Origin: Melampsora larici-populina 98AG31 | Lineage: Eukaryota > Basidiomycota > Pucciniomycetes > Pucciniales > Melampsoraceae | Length of the DNA stretch: 64,000 bases | Assembly: GCF_000204055.1 (NCBI RefSeq) | Contig: NW_006768849.1 | Span: forward strand, 117,875 to 181,874 | Direction: 5' to 3' | In this document: positions 11,201 to 23,278 of the stretch, in pieces | Position numbering within the stretch: the stretch's first letter is position 1 | Layout: each line of letters begins with the position of its first letter | Notes under the pieces: generated by a model | The model's input: only the letters and a program-made list of their open reading frames with translations | Told to the model about the DNA's origin: nothing | The model's database searches: none | Translations under genes and position numbers: made by a program

Positions 11201-13403
11201 AAATTTCAATCACTTGTCCAAACATGTATGATGTGAAGGAGGAAGACTGACAATCTGTACCACGAGAGCTGGATTCAATTCGCAAGTTTCATTCATAGCC
11301 TTTGATGAGAATTTGAGCCACCTTGATAGGTCTTTTGGAGTAAAGTTGGTAGTAGAATGTCGAAGCTCGGAAACAGCATTGAGGATCTCAAAGATAGTAG
11401 CCACGACGGTTTGTAATCCTGGTGTGCTCAGAAGTCCATCTGAAGATCTCGCGCGCTTGTTCTTTTTGGATTCAGGACACAGATCCGATATCATTCCCGT
11501 AAGTTCACGTAGAGTATCATCCAAGGCCACGGCCAACGGTGGATCTTGGGTATGAAGTAAGGAGCGAGCTGCTGCGGTGGCAAGGACAATGTAAAAGTGA
11601 CTGCAAGTAACACATCTAGCGACATCTACCTCTGACGGGGGAGTTTTGTCATTCTGGGAATTCTCGACAGCCATGGTTGATTCAGTAGGTTCAGTAGGTT
11701 CAGTAGATCGTTTTGATTTTTTAGAAGATCTTTCATCATCAATCCCCCGAGGTGGAAAGATGGTACGATAGGCATTGAGAAGTCGATCACTTGCAGTGGC
11801 ATGCGCCTGATTCAGTTGAGCTGATGAGACTGACAACAAAAGTTCGTGTTGTAACTTTCGAATAGTGACTGAGCTATTCAATGGGGTGGACATCAAGATT
11901 GATAATGAAGACTTTGAAAGGTTCTGATCAAGAGCATCGTGAATGAAATTGAGGAGTTGAGGGATTTGTTTAGCTTTTGAAAACCATTCAATCAACGCAT
12001 TGAGAAATGTATCGATGGCAACCAAGAGTGAAGAGTCGTCAAAGGTTTTTGAAAATAAAGATTGTAAGATTTGAGGTAATCGAGCTTCAATGATTCTATA
12101 ATCAATTGTTAAGATATCCGATAAGGTTTGAAATGATTTTGTAGCGATTTTAGGTGATTCGATCAAACGGTCTATACATGCAATTGTAATTTGATCGATG
12201 ACTTCAAAATGAAATCGACTAGAAAGGGAATATATATTAGCGGCCAAAAGATCACTTGTGATAGTTTTGATACTGCTGATGGCATGTTCAATAAGTTTTG
12301 AATCATCAGAGGGAAGCACTAAAGTTTGAATGAGTTGATGAGAAAAGAGAACGAAATGTAAGATGAAATCTTGAGCAGATTCTAAATTGGTGGTTTGATC
12401 GATTCCATTCGAAGTAGGACGTGCAGAGGTAGCCGCTATAGGTGCAAAGACATGGGCTTGAATGACCGATCTCTCCTTGATCAAAGCTAGGATCAAGGAT
12501 GGTAATAATTGAATAGCTAGAAGATAGATAGTCAAGCGGATTAGTTTTGCAGTTCGTGCCAAAAGAAAAAAGAGATGGTTACTCACCTGGGATAGCTAAT
12601 TGAGGTTGATTTACAACCACCAAACGTAAACTCACGAGCCAATCTAAATCCTTTTCGAGTCCACGTGATGGAGTATGAAACGACAATGATCGTTTGAGTT
12701 GATCAATGTTAAAGATACAGTCCGTAAGGAACCGAAGTAATGAAGATCCGATTGAAGAAGTAATCCCGATTTTTGATAAAGATGATAAGAATAAATGAAC
12801 AAAATGATGATCAGAAGCTAATGTGATGCCTTTACGCAGATTTGAAGTTTGAGGTAAGCTAAATAATAATTCATTAGTCAAGATCAATATGATTTCTTCG
12901 AATTCCAAACTGATGGGGTTTTCAAGATTGATGAAAACTTCCAAGATAGATTGAATGAGATCTGTGATTGATTCGAATGAGATTCTATTTGATATTGAAT
13001 TGATCAAGATTGATGAAGAATTACAAACATATTTGGCTTGATCTGATTGATTTAATAAGACTGGTAAAGATTTGAATGAGATTTGGATAAAAGCTTGAAT
13101 TGACGATTTAGAAGTAGATTGAATGATTTGATCTGATGATAAGTTTGATAAGATTTGATGAAATAATGACCAAAACCCAGTTTCATGAATCAAGATAGAA
13201 TTGAAGTTTGAGTTCGATTTTGAAGAATTTGATTGATTTGAATCTAAGATGGATGAAAGTAAATATTGAAGTTGATGTTGAGGTGAGATCGAAGATGAAG
13301 CGAATGAATAAGCTTGATGGATCGATTGAATTGGTGTTTTGGAAGCTGAAATGGTTTTTAAGATTTGATTGAATTCTTGAAGTTGATGATTGGGAGATTC
13401 CAT
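8239..13403 (-). CDS. URB2: Nucleolar pre-rRNA processing protein Urb2/Npa2
   Basis: Urb2 acts in an early pre-60S particle during 27S pre-rRNA processing in the nucleolus. I derive six exons with consistent phases: 13403-12587, 12516-11261, 11192-9929, 9867-9394, 9318-9185 and 9114-8239, giving about 1,606 residues. The long helical N-terminal two thirds is poorly conserved. The C-terminal exon shows the Urb2/Npa2 C-terminal domain: GRQDIALILELVLQSL, CRHRREHILPVFHLLM, then RPQIVSLLPALSKHS and FYLVEFLKLSTG. The start is the ATG at 13,403, in MESPNHQLQ. Intron 5 (9,115-9,184) appears to use a GC-AG boundary. The exon 2/3 junction (11,193-11,260) is the least certain. The gene is divergent from the RING gene. 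Confidence 0.85.
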
Positions 13404-13755
13404 TTTGCTGGATCAATCAAACAGAAGAGCGCATACACATTCAAAAAGTGATCAAAACCAACAAGAAATCAAAAAAAAGTGAAGTGAAACCTAGTTACAT
13501 GTTACATATCACATCGGAGCACTACATATGATATAAGCATATTGAGTGTATGTATATGATATGATATCCTAGGACCAAAATAGGTTGTAATTGATGCTGT
13601 CAGGACGACGTGAATTTAAATCAAATTGAAATAGAAAATCAGTTGGTTAGGATTTGGTTTTTTAATTTAATTTATGCATACAATTCACATTCAAGTTTGA
13701 CTAATCAAAATCAAAACTGGTCAATTCACCAAAACCATCTCCAAACCATCAATAA
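13404..13755. promoter_or_regulatory. Shared upstream region between URB2 and the RING ligase gene
   Basis: The ATG of URB2 reads left from 13,403 and the RING gene reads right, so this AT-rich block must hold both 5' regions. I see no specific operator motif. It may also contain a first exon of the RING gene, whose start codon I could not find. Confidence 0.4.
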
Positions 13756-16632
13756 CTTAATCCAACAAGACATCCAATCAGATCATCAACTCATGAAAAC
13801 CATCAATCCAACTCAATCAATCTATCACTTGAACTAATCTTCAATCAACCAACCAATCAATCAATCAATCCATCGATTCATCAATCTATCAAATCAAGAT
13901 CTTCAATCTCATTCAAAGACAATTCATCATTCATCTGTTATCTGTTCATCATCACTATCTTCTCAAATCATATCTTCTACTTCACTCATGCTTATATTCC
14001 GGCTACTCCAAATAACGAATCAATCTCTCAAAATATCAATCCTAACATCACTGATACAAATTGGTTTATTCAATTGAATTGGCATCCCATTGGAATCTTT
14101 TCAGATGGTGTAAATAGATTACTTCAAGCTAACAATACACCTTCTTCTTCTTTACATGTAAGTTTGAACTCTTTACCCTCTCACACACACTTCAACTCAT
14201 CAGCTCTATTATCTCCTCTATAGCAAGGTGTTTTACTTCATTTCTCTGAAGTTAATGCTACTGCTCAACCTCCGGCCAATGTCCCTTGGATTGCCATGAT
14301 CAAGTAGGTTGAGCTTTTCAAAACATTCAACAAATCAAGTCTGACTTAGATCGCTGATGACCACTTTAAATCTTATTCAATCAATCTCAATCAATCAATC
14401 AATTTCAAACATCCAATCCATTTCAACCATTCAATCAACTTTTCATAGCTGCGATACCAATACTTCAACATTTTCAATGGTCGATGATATCTTCACTCTG
14501 GCTCGTGATCGTGGAGCAGCAGCTGCTGTACTTTACTCTCTGACTGCAAGATCTTGTAGTGTGAATTCAGAATATCTTCTTAATTTCGAAAAACCATTGG
14601 ATGTCTTTAGTTCAGCAAACTTACAGGGTGCTCGTTTGATTGAATCTCAATTCAGGTCAGTCAATCTCTAATAATTCTTCTTCAATGACTTTGGCTAAAT
14701 CTGTTTCTTCAAATAGTAATGTCGTCGGATCTGGATATTGGTTTCAGTCTGATCTACTCAATTCTTCTGCTTCTACTATTCTTAATGAAATCAATCAAAC
14801 CGGTTATGCAGCTGCAATGGCACCTGCTTCAACTTTATCAGTCGCTGCACCTGAATCTACACCTGATGCAGCTCCAAGTTTATTTGGAGAATCGTCTAAT
14901 AACACTCGTTTTCGTCGGTCACTTCCTCATGCCAATGCATTCGAATTGGCGGTCACTAACTCTAACTCGGTGGGAGCTCAGAAATCGAATCCTTCGAAAT
15001 CTAACAATTCTACTCCTGTCTATCTCATCGCTACTCTTGCCAATGGGAACGCTATCTCTAATTCTCAACAACAGAGTAATATTAATTCGAACAATAACAA
15101 TAATAACAACAACGGAGGTGGTAGTTCTAACACTGGACTTGCTATGATCATCTTATATGCCATTACTGGATGCGTGACTCTCATGTAAGCTGCTTCCTTG
15201 ATCTAATCGATTCATCTGATCAAGGTCTATTCATATCAATGCTAATGAGAAACTAAGTGCACGGGTCCTTTTATTTGTGATTCCGGCTACCCTTCTTCTC
15301 ATGTCTCCTAATACCTTTGTGGGTAGGTTTCTGATCGTAATCATCTCAGGAGCGATCCGGGCCATGCGTCATCCTGAACGATACGGTCCACGTACTGGAG
15401 GTCATCCTTCTGATTCTGATGAAACGGATGGCGAAGATGCTAATTTGGGTCATCAGACACGTGTTGCTGGATTAACAAGAGCCATCCTGGATACCTTTCC
15501 GGTGGTCAAGTTTGGTCGTTCAATCTTACCTATGGGATCCGAAAGAGTTACCGAAAAGAAAGATTCAGTGATTGGACCGGTTGATGAAGAATCATTTATG
15601 ATGCAAGATTGTGGTCAAACATGTATTGAGTCACCTAATCAAAGTTTGAATAAACATCCTGTGAAGATTGAAAGTACGAGGAGTGAAACGGGTGATGATT
15701 CGGTCGTCTTGGAATCTTTGGCTTTGTCTAATTTATTATCTACTCAGCTTGAAGATCAAGTTAAAGGTAATCATTCCGATACCACCATTATCTCTCCCTC
15801 CAATGATGATCATCAACCTTCGAAAATCGTACCCGTCAATGCCATCCTTACGTCACCCAAAAGTAACGAGAGTTCATCATTGTTACCAGACAAAAAGGAG
15901 TCTGACGGAAATGACCCTCATCCAATAGACGGGGCCATGGAATCATCTTCTACTAAGGCGGAGAAGGGAGCTGACCATTTGCCTGCTGAAACAGTCACAG
16001 AGGTGTCAGAGATGGTCGGGGATGTGAATAACTCGGTCACATGTCCCATTTGCGTTTGTGACTTTGATGATGATGACGATATTCGTGTCTTGCCTTGTGA
16101 TGCAAGGCACAGATTTCATCAAGAATGTGTGGATCCTTGGCTGTACGTAATCTGACCGTACCTCTCGGAACATCATCTTGACTTAATCTGATCGTGATTG
16201 ATCTTTCTGTACAGATTAAATGTTTCACGGTTTTGTCCGTTATGTCGATGGGATTTATCAACACGAAAAGATGGAACGAAGATTGCAGGAGAAGAATCGA
16301 GTGAAAGGACGACTGAGGGGTCTAGTGAAAATACGAATCCCAATAATGGAAGTTCACAACTCGAAGGTCTTGGAAATCTTGAAGACCGAAGATCTACTTC
16401 TTCTACTACTGATCGACCTACCGAAGCTCAAATTGTGGCCAACTTACGTGCGATGTTACAAACCTCGAGACAACAAAACCAAAGTAGTAGTTCTAATCAA
16501 AGTAGAAGTGGATTGAATAATGGAGGGGTTTCGGGTCCTAGAGAATCAGAAACGGAGAATAAGAGTCGGTTTAGGAAATATCTTGGTCAGGTTAGAGAAA
16601 AGACTAGGGTCAGGAGACGTCAGGATTCATGA
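13756..16632 (+). CDS. PA-TM-RING membrane E3 ubiquitin ligase
   Basis: This is a membrane-anchored RING-H2 ubiquitin ligase, probably of endosome or vacuole membranes. An N-terminal hydrophobic signal region lies near 13,930-13,985. It is followed by a lumenal protease-associated (PA) domain across exons up to 14,655 (WIAMI, CDTNTSTF, DDIFTLARDRGAAAAVLYS). A transmembrane segment (LAMIILYAITGCVTL) comes next, then the GAIRAMRHPERYGPR motif of fungal family members. The RING-H2 reads CPIC, LPCDARHRFHQEC, DPWLLNVSRFCPLCR. Splice phases fit exons ...-14157, 14224-14303, 14449-14655, 14717-15184, 15327-16142 and 16215-16632. The reading frame stays open upstream only to the stop at 13,753 and has no in-frame ATG, so a short upstream exon is likely. 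Confidence 0.85.
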
Positions 16633-18115
16633 AGTTGCGAGAAAAAAAAATTATATATATAACTTGTGATTAGTTAAATTATCAGAAAGACTTCGAGGGC
16701 TTCACACACACTCACAAACACACATACATACCAAAACATTTTTACAAGACAATTGGTTTTAATCTTATTTATTTATCATACTTGTGTGTAGAATATTTAG
16801 ATGATCTTGATGCTTCAAGACTTAGTCAAACCTGAATTCTGGACTTGTTATTTTTGAAACCTTTGTGTGTTTTTCCCAAAAAAGTTTACGTCTTATAATC
16901 TTATTTTTTAACTATATGAAGTGATTCCATTTATAATACTTGTGTGTGTTGTGTGTCTGTGTGTGTAGAATCTTTATATATGATCTTGATTCTTTAAGAA
17001 TTGGTTTAAAACTAACCTGAATCCCTGGACTTGTTTTTTTTCTTATAAAACTCTTATCGTATTACAAACTTATTTTAATTTTGAAGTTTCTTCTTCTTCT
17101 TTGGATCAGTCTCATACCAAGAAGAAGAATGTATGTACAACTGATGTTATCTTTTTATTCTTTTTGATGATTTTCTTATTATTACTACTATTTTATTAGA
17201 TCAACTTATATGAAACTCTGATACAATAATACTTATACAATTATGTATATATATATATAAGATTAATGGTTTGTAAGATTTTTTTAACTTGGTATATTTT
17301 TCTTTGGCGTGATTATTTATTGGTGGGACTCAGAGTATGGTTGATGGATTATGGTTTAATGGGATCACAAAAAAATGGACGGAAGATTTGATTGGTTGTA
17401 GGAAAAAGATGAAGACAAAGGTGGGATACGGATACTAAAAGAAAGGAGTCTAGATCAAAATGAATATTTAATGAATAACTTTGAGAACTTGAAAGATGAG
17501 ATGTTTGTTTTTTTCTTTTGGTTTATTTATACGTCACGGTCTTTTGTATAGATGTCTTTTTGATCTGGGGTTTGGATTATATGATCATTGAGATTTTACT
17601 TATGAGGAATGAGTGATTGGGTGTTGGAAGCTCCTGATATTTACATGATGATTATGAGCTCCATTGAGCTGATGGTAAGTAATACATCTTATTGTCTTTA
17701 GACAGCAAGAAAAAGATGATTGGTCAATGACTGCACGTATGGAGATTGATCAAACTCCATATATTTAAATGAACAATGACTCAAACTGTTTGGAATTTTC
17801 TTATTTGGACTATCTACATACCCAAGATCCAATTTATATTTATGGAGATCATCTGATGGAAGATCAATAATATCAAATGCAATTTGCTTTCCTTTAAATG
17901 ATTTTTCTTATAAACTCTTGTACAATGCAAAATGCAGGGTCTAACAAACTTCTAAATCTTACAAGTCATCATGATTAACAAAATCCATTCATTGTACCTA
18001 CACTTCCAAACACATAGATACTCCTCACTACTTCACCAAAAAACCAAATCATTCACACTAATCTTCATAACCAAACCCACCAAACAAAAGATCTACAAAA
18101 CCAAGTTACAAACTT
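16633..18115. other. Convergent 3' intergenic region, AT-rich
   Basis: No gene is seen between the 3' ends of the RING gene and the minus-strand glycosyltransferase. Two diverged copies of a roughly 110-140 bp segment occur at about 16,750-16,860 and 16,905-17,045. Both contain ATACTTGTGTGTG, GATCTTGAT and CTGGACTTGTT. Confidence 0.5.
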
Positions 18116-19564
18116 CTAGCTGATTAATTCTTTTGGCCATCTTTCTACATACATCCTTCTAATCCAACCATCCTTAGGAAAGCTTTTATCCCATTGATTA
18201 TGTAAATGAATACTAAAGACACCCTTCAAGCGTTCCTCAACTTGATCCCAACGTTCCTTACTCCATTTCCATCTAGACTCTTCTTGAAGGCTAGCAAACG
18301 GATCAGGTAATCTATCTCTCAATGTACAACTCCTACCATCTGTTAAACAGAATGGTAAGACTTTAAATGGAGTGACACCAGATGAAATTAAAGATCTGTA
18401 TACTTTATAGTATAAGTGTTGGCCCCAATCTGTTGAAGCTGGTCTGGGTGGAGTTCCTTGTGACATTTGGTTCATCATTTCACATAGGTAAGGTGATTGT
18501 TGTTGAAAATGCATGATGTGGCCATTAAGTGGTTCATAAGGTTTATCTACATCACAAGACCATTCCATCAATCAGTGCATGTTAAGAAACGTGGTGATTG
18601 TTTTTTAGGAATCCTGAGACTTTGACTTACCATAACAATCCCACATGACTACCCACTCATGTTCTCCTAATACATTTAAATCTTTTAAAACCAAATTATC
18701 CATATCTACCCAAAACCCACCAAATTTCCATAAAACCAAAACTCTGATCAGATCACCATCTAACCAAGCACGTTTATCGAAAGTGGAATTCAAGATCGGA
18801 TGAGATTCCATAGGCGTTTGATGTGTTAGTTGATTTAGATCGATGACTTTCAAAGTTAATTGAGATGAATGTTTTGATAAGAATGGAGCCAGTAGAGGAT
18901 CATTCAAGAGTGATTTACTCGAAGGGTTTGTCCATAAGATCAACTGAGATCGAAGTTTGGTAGGATCAGATGAAAGGCTTGAGAAATCTTGAGTAGATAA
19001 TAATGATTGTAAGGTGATGATCTGTCGTTCGGTGATAGGCGAAAGGTCTGAACGCCAATAGAGATGATAGAATTTAGTTTGATCTGATCCAAGGATCATG
19101 GATTCCAATGGTTTTGATGGTAAGCTTTTGCCAAACCTATAACAATCATCATGATGAGGTAAATGGAAACCAGGTGAGATTGAAAGTATCTTGGATGTCA
19201 AACCTAGTGTTCCTAATGTTAAATTATACTTGGGTGAAGATGGAAATGATTCGGTGTTGGGTTCGTAAGTATGATTTAAATAGTTTGATGAAAAACATTG
19301 GGTTGAGAGTTGAGCTGGATTAGGTGGTAATAGTTCAGATATCCAACCTTTTTTATAAAATGCTATTTCGATATGAGTCTCGATCATTGATTTAAAGAAA
19401 ATGATTGATATGATGATGATGAGTAGGACGTATTTTAATCGATAGATGATCGAAAGAATGTTTGAGATTGAGATTCCATTTTTGAGATCTGATGATGAAG
19501 ATGATCGATGATAAGTATCGTCTATTGAAAGACGAGAATAAGGTATTGATGTTGAATTAGCCAT
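18116..19564 (-). CDS. GT32-type glycosyltransferase, type II membrane protein
   Basis: Predicted Golgi glycosyltransferase of the DxD sugar-binding (GT32/Gly_transf_sug) class. There are two exons, 19564-18631 and 18546-18116, with an 84-bp intron and matching phase 1, giving about 454 residues. An N-terminal anchor (YVLLIIIISIIFFKSMI, about residues 45-65) follows a short cytoplasmic tail. The catalytic core has FYHLYWRSD, then VLWKFGGFWVDMDNLVLKDL. The DMD triad is the DxD metal/sugar-nucleotide motif, and GGFWVDMD is diagnostic. The second exon continues with DKPYEPLNGHIMHFQQQSPY. I chose MANSTS (19,564) as start because no ATG lies further upstream in frame. The acceptor sugar cannot be told. 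Confidence 0.8.
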
Positions 19565-20106
19565 CAATGGCCGTCGACGATGAACTTCTGCCAGATTTGA
19601 TTCAATCAAAATGTAAAATTAAAGTTGAACAGTCGAACTTCAAGATGGATAACAGCCACTCTCAACTCTGTCAACAATTCGTCAAGTCACTTTGTACAAA
19701 ATCAGTTTTACAAAATACATTTTCATCTCAAATCACTTCAATCTCACCTCTTCAAATTATTCAAGAGTCAACTTCCTTTGTGACGAATTCCATTTCCTTA
19801 CTTTCATCATAAACATCTCTTCATCATTTGATTTCATCTCCAATTCTTTTAGTACACACCTCAACAATAAAGTATTGTATAAAAAAAGAATTTGCCAGTT
19901 ACAAAAGAAAAAGAAACGAAACACCAATCATGATCTACTCCTACACACTTCATAAAGAAAAAAATAAAGAATAATAGATATTCTTTGAATTTGAATCTGG
20001 AAAAGATGACATTCGATTCAGAAGGAAAATTCATGAAAAATCCAAATCAAATCAACATGCTTTCAAGCCATTCTCAACTCGTTTCTTTCTTTTTTCCTTC
20101 TTTCTT
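19565..20106. other. Intergenic, no gene seen
   Basis: This AT-rich stretch separates the 5' end of the glycosyltransferase gene from the 3' end of VPS27, both on the minus strand. The overlapping plus-strand frames have no domain or codon signal. Confidence 0.5.
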
Positions 20107-22909
20107 TCATAATTCAATCAATGGTCCTACTTCTTCTTGTCTATTGGGTTGCATATCTCCATGCATTTCCCATTCATGTGTCCATCTAGGTTCAGTATTA
20201 GGAACACTAGGAAAACTAGGTGTAGTGATAGGTATGGATGCATGAACTTCTTCTACCGGATAGGTTGATACTTCAGGTCGAAAGTCTGGAGGAATACTCC
20301 ATGGATTCTGTGAATCTCTTGGTCGTTCAACTGAGACTGGTAACATTCCTGATGGTTCTCCATGAGTCATCGATGGTGATGTTGAGATCGGTTGACTTCC
20401 TGGTTCAGACAAGTACGTCGAACCCGGTACCACACTCCTCAGTTCTTGATGTTGAGGGTCATAATGACTTATAGCTGGCTGATTTATCCAAGATGATTCA
20501 TTGGTCACATGATACGATGATGTAGATGATTCGGGGTTCAGCTTGGCAGGCTCCGAGTTGGTAGCAAAACTTTGAGGGTTATGACTGAATTGGGCAGTAG
20601 CAGGATTATATGGCGTGTGTTCAACTGGTGCGAGAGACCCATGAGGTAGGGGAGACGGTCGCATGTCAACGGGCGAGGTTGAAGTGGGACCATTGGGATA
20701 AGCTTGATGAGGAGCACTCAAGTCATTTCCAAGCGAAGCTTGTGGATGATAAGGACTATTGAAGTTATATCCACTATCACCTTCAGATGAAGGCACATTC
20801 GGATGCATCTGTCGAGCTTCGGATGCATGAGGCTGATAACCGGCATGCAGGTAAGATTGATGAGGGCCGTTGGGAACTTCACGATTCGTTAAGGTGGGGT
20901 TATTTGAAGGAGGTTGCATAGATGGAGTGAAGTTGGGCTGAAAAGTGAAGTCAAAAAGGCTGCTTAGCGTGATACTTTCGGGTGAGCTGAAACAACAAGC
21001 TTCTCACTGACTTGTAGGTGATAAGGCGCGATTTGGGATGGATTGTAGGAAGGCTGGGGAGCATAAGCTTGTTTTTTGAAAGGAAAAGATTCCATCATCA
21101 ATGCTAGCCTTGAGCCGATGCATTCATACAAATCGGGCGAGACGCTCACCTGACCGGGAGTGATCTACCGTACCAGAACTCATAGAAGATTGCGTGCGAT
21201 ACATGATCTGCTCGCTCAGTAGGCGATCATAGGTTCTGACTGCTCCTGATAATTTGTCGTTCATCTCTCTCAGCAATTCTACCAAGACAAGAATCAATCA
21301 AGCAAATGATGAAAACTTCAGCTGTTTGGAAGAGCAAATTGATTTATTGAAAGACGCACGCATCTTGCGGTCCGCGTTTTCAATACCACGCATCATAAGA
21401 GGTCGAATTGCTTCAGCCTGGGCATGCGATTGCCTCAGGCTTGGATTAGAAGGATTGAGTGAACCGGCTTGAAGAGCCGAGTCGACATCGGTGGAAAAAT
21501 TGTACAACACATTTGTTTGCTCTGATGTGAGCTCATAAGAGGGTAGCGGCTAAATATTTTCATATCATCAGCTCATTCAATGTTGACTGAGAGATCAAGG
21601 TACTTTGAAACGCGCAACACACCGGCTTGGGAGGTAACCGACGACTGCCTTCGCTAGGAGATGCGGGAAAAGGTGCACTGGGCTGATGGGCAGACGAGTT
21701 CTCAACATCCCTAAGACTGGCTGCAATGGCCGCAGCCAGAGCTGGATCATCATCTCCTTCTGTCGTTGACATCTCCGGAGGCTTAGAAGGGCCTTGAGCA
21801 AATGTCGGTGCTGGGGTGTGCTCGGGCAAAGATCGAGAGATGAAAGGAGCACGTTGAGGGGGGTTCAATTCTTGGAGTGATAAGGCAATAGCGCGTTCGA
21901 GATCGTCTTCTTCGCGATTCGAGAGCTGAAGCTGATTAGGTGTAGAGTGAGTATAGCGATGTGTTGAACGACCAGCAGCACCAGCATGAAAGGTGGCACT
22001 GCGATGATGAGAGCCTGGCATAGAGAGCTTTGAGGGTGAAGAGGACTGATTTTCACCCGAGAAACTGTTCCTTCGACCAACTACATGTCCTGTTTTTGAG
22101 GCTGAGGCATTTCCAGCGCTGAGAGTACGATCACATCCGTCACAAATTCGTACAGGTTCGGTGACACCAAAATGAGCCAGGGCTCGTCTCTTGCTACTAC
22201 ACTGAGCATCAAACACTCCGCCACAATTCCGACAATGATGCTTTCGATTGGTGAAGCTGAAAGGTGTCCGACAACGTTCACAAACATCGCTATCCCGCCA
22301 CTCGGGAGCCGACATGGAGTCGACCATCGCAGCTGTAGCTGAAGGATCCCGTGGAGGAAACTCTATTCCTAGCGAACTCAATCGTTTATAGTTGTGAACA
22401 AGCTCGGAATGTGAAAGGAAAGAAACTGCTTCGAATGCTAAAGCCCAATTCTGAAATTCTTTTTTAAGCTTCTCTCGTACCTCACGATTTGAAGATGGAT
22501 TGGTTAAAATCTGAGCACATTCTTCACTAAAATCACGAGCACCAATCTCTTTTAGAAATGCATCACCACCATTCTTGATACAAATATCGATGACAGTAGT
22601 AGCCAAGAGTTGAACGTTGGGATTGGAATGAGTGAGCCTTTTCCTTAATGATTTGACGGCATGAGAAGCGGGTACGGCAGATGACCGGATGAGATCGGAG
22701 AGAGCCAATGAATCTGTGATAGGTGGTGGAGCGGAAGAAGGTAGATTCGAAGAGGTACAAGCCTCTGAGAGAAGTTATGAAGATCATAGACAAACAGTGG
22801 GAGGTCAATCCATGATCAACCAGTAGATATTAGTCAAGAAAGACTTACCTAAAACACGATCAAACTCAGTCACAGGAGCACTAGATCCCCACCACCATGA
22901 ACCTGACAT
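20107..22909 (-). CDS. VPS27: ESCRT-0 subunit Vps27 (VHS-FYVE-UIM)
   Basis: Vps27 binds ubiquitinated cargo and PI3P on endosomes and recruits ESCRT-I and clathrin. Six exons keep phase: 22909-22849, 22764-21623, 21549-21360, 21278-21150, 21067-21012 and 20937-20107, about 802 residues. Order: VHS domain (FDRVLEACTSS, then KSLRKRLTHSNPNVQLLATT); FYVE zinc finger (DVCERCRTPFSFTNRKHHCRNCG, about residues 170-230, with the RKHHCRNCG PI3P patch); UIM-like helices EDDLERAIALSLQE and DPALAAAIAASLRD; a coiled helical core ending LLREMNDKLSGAVRTYDRLL; then a Pro/Ser/His-rich tail. The last residues GPLIEL resemble a clathrin box. Start MSGSWWW at 22,909. Divergent from SEC20. Confidence 0.93.
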
Positions 22910-23278
22910 GTTGAAAAGAATTCAAAAGGTAAAGTTCGAAAGATTTGAAGTTGATATTCAAAGGATGATGAATGACTGAATGTTTGATGATGGATGTTTG
23001 ATTGTCAAGGATGTTGTTGTTGAAGTTGAAGTTGATGATGACGAGTTTGTGTGAGAGCCATATCCAAGCTTGAATGCTGTGTACGTATCTGTATGTAAAC
23101 AGTACCTATGTACATGTCTCGAACTACATGTAATGACCCAAAAACCTAACCACACTACGCTAAAAACTGATTTAAGTCTGTTCGAAAGTTAAATCCGGTC
23201 AAGAGTGCGAGTGGTCATGGTGTGAAGGTCGATGACTTGCTGAGCAGTTTGTTGACCATCTGTCAGCAGCACCACTCC
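22910..23278. promoter_or_regulatory. Divergent VPS27/SEC20 promoter region
   Basis: The two ATG codons, at 22,909 (minus) and 23,279 (plus), are separated by about 370 bp holding both 5' regions. The part next to VPS27 is rich in AAC/TTG-type short repeats (about 22,990-23,050). No defined binding site is recognised. Confidence 0.45.
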
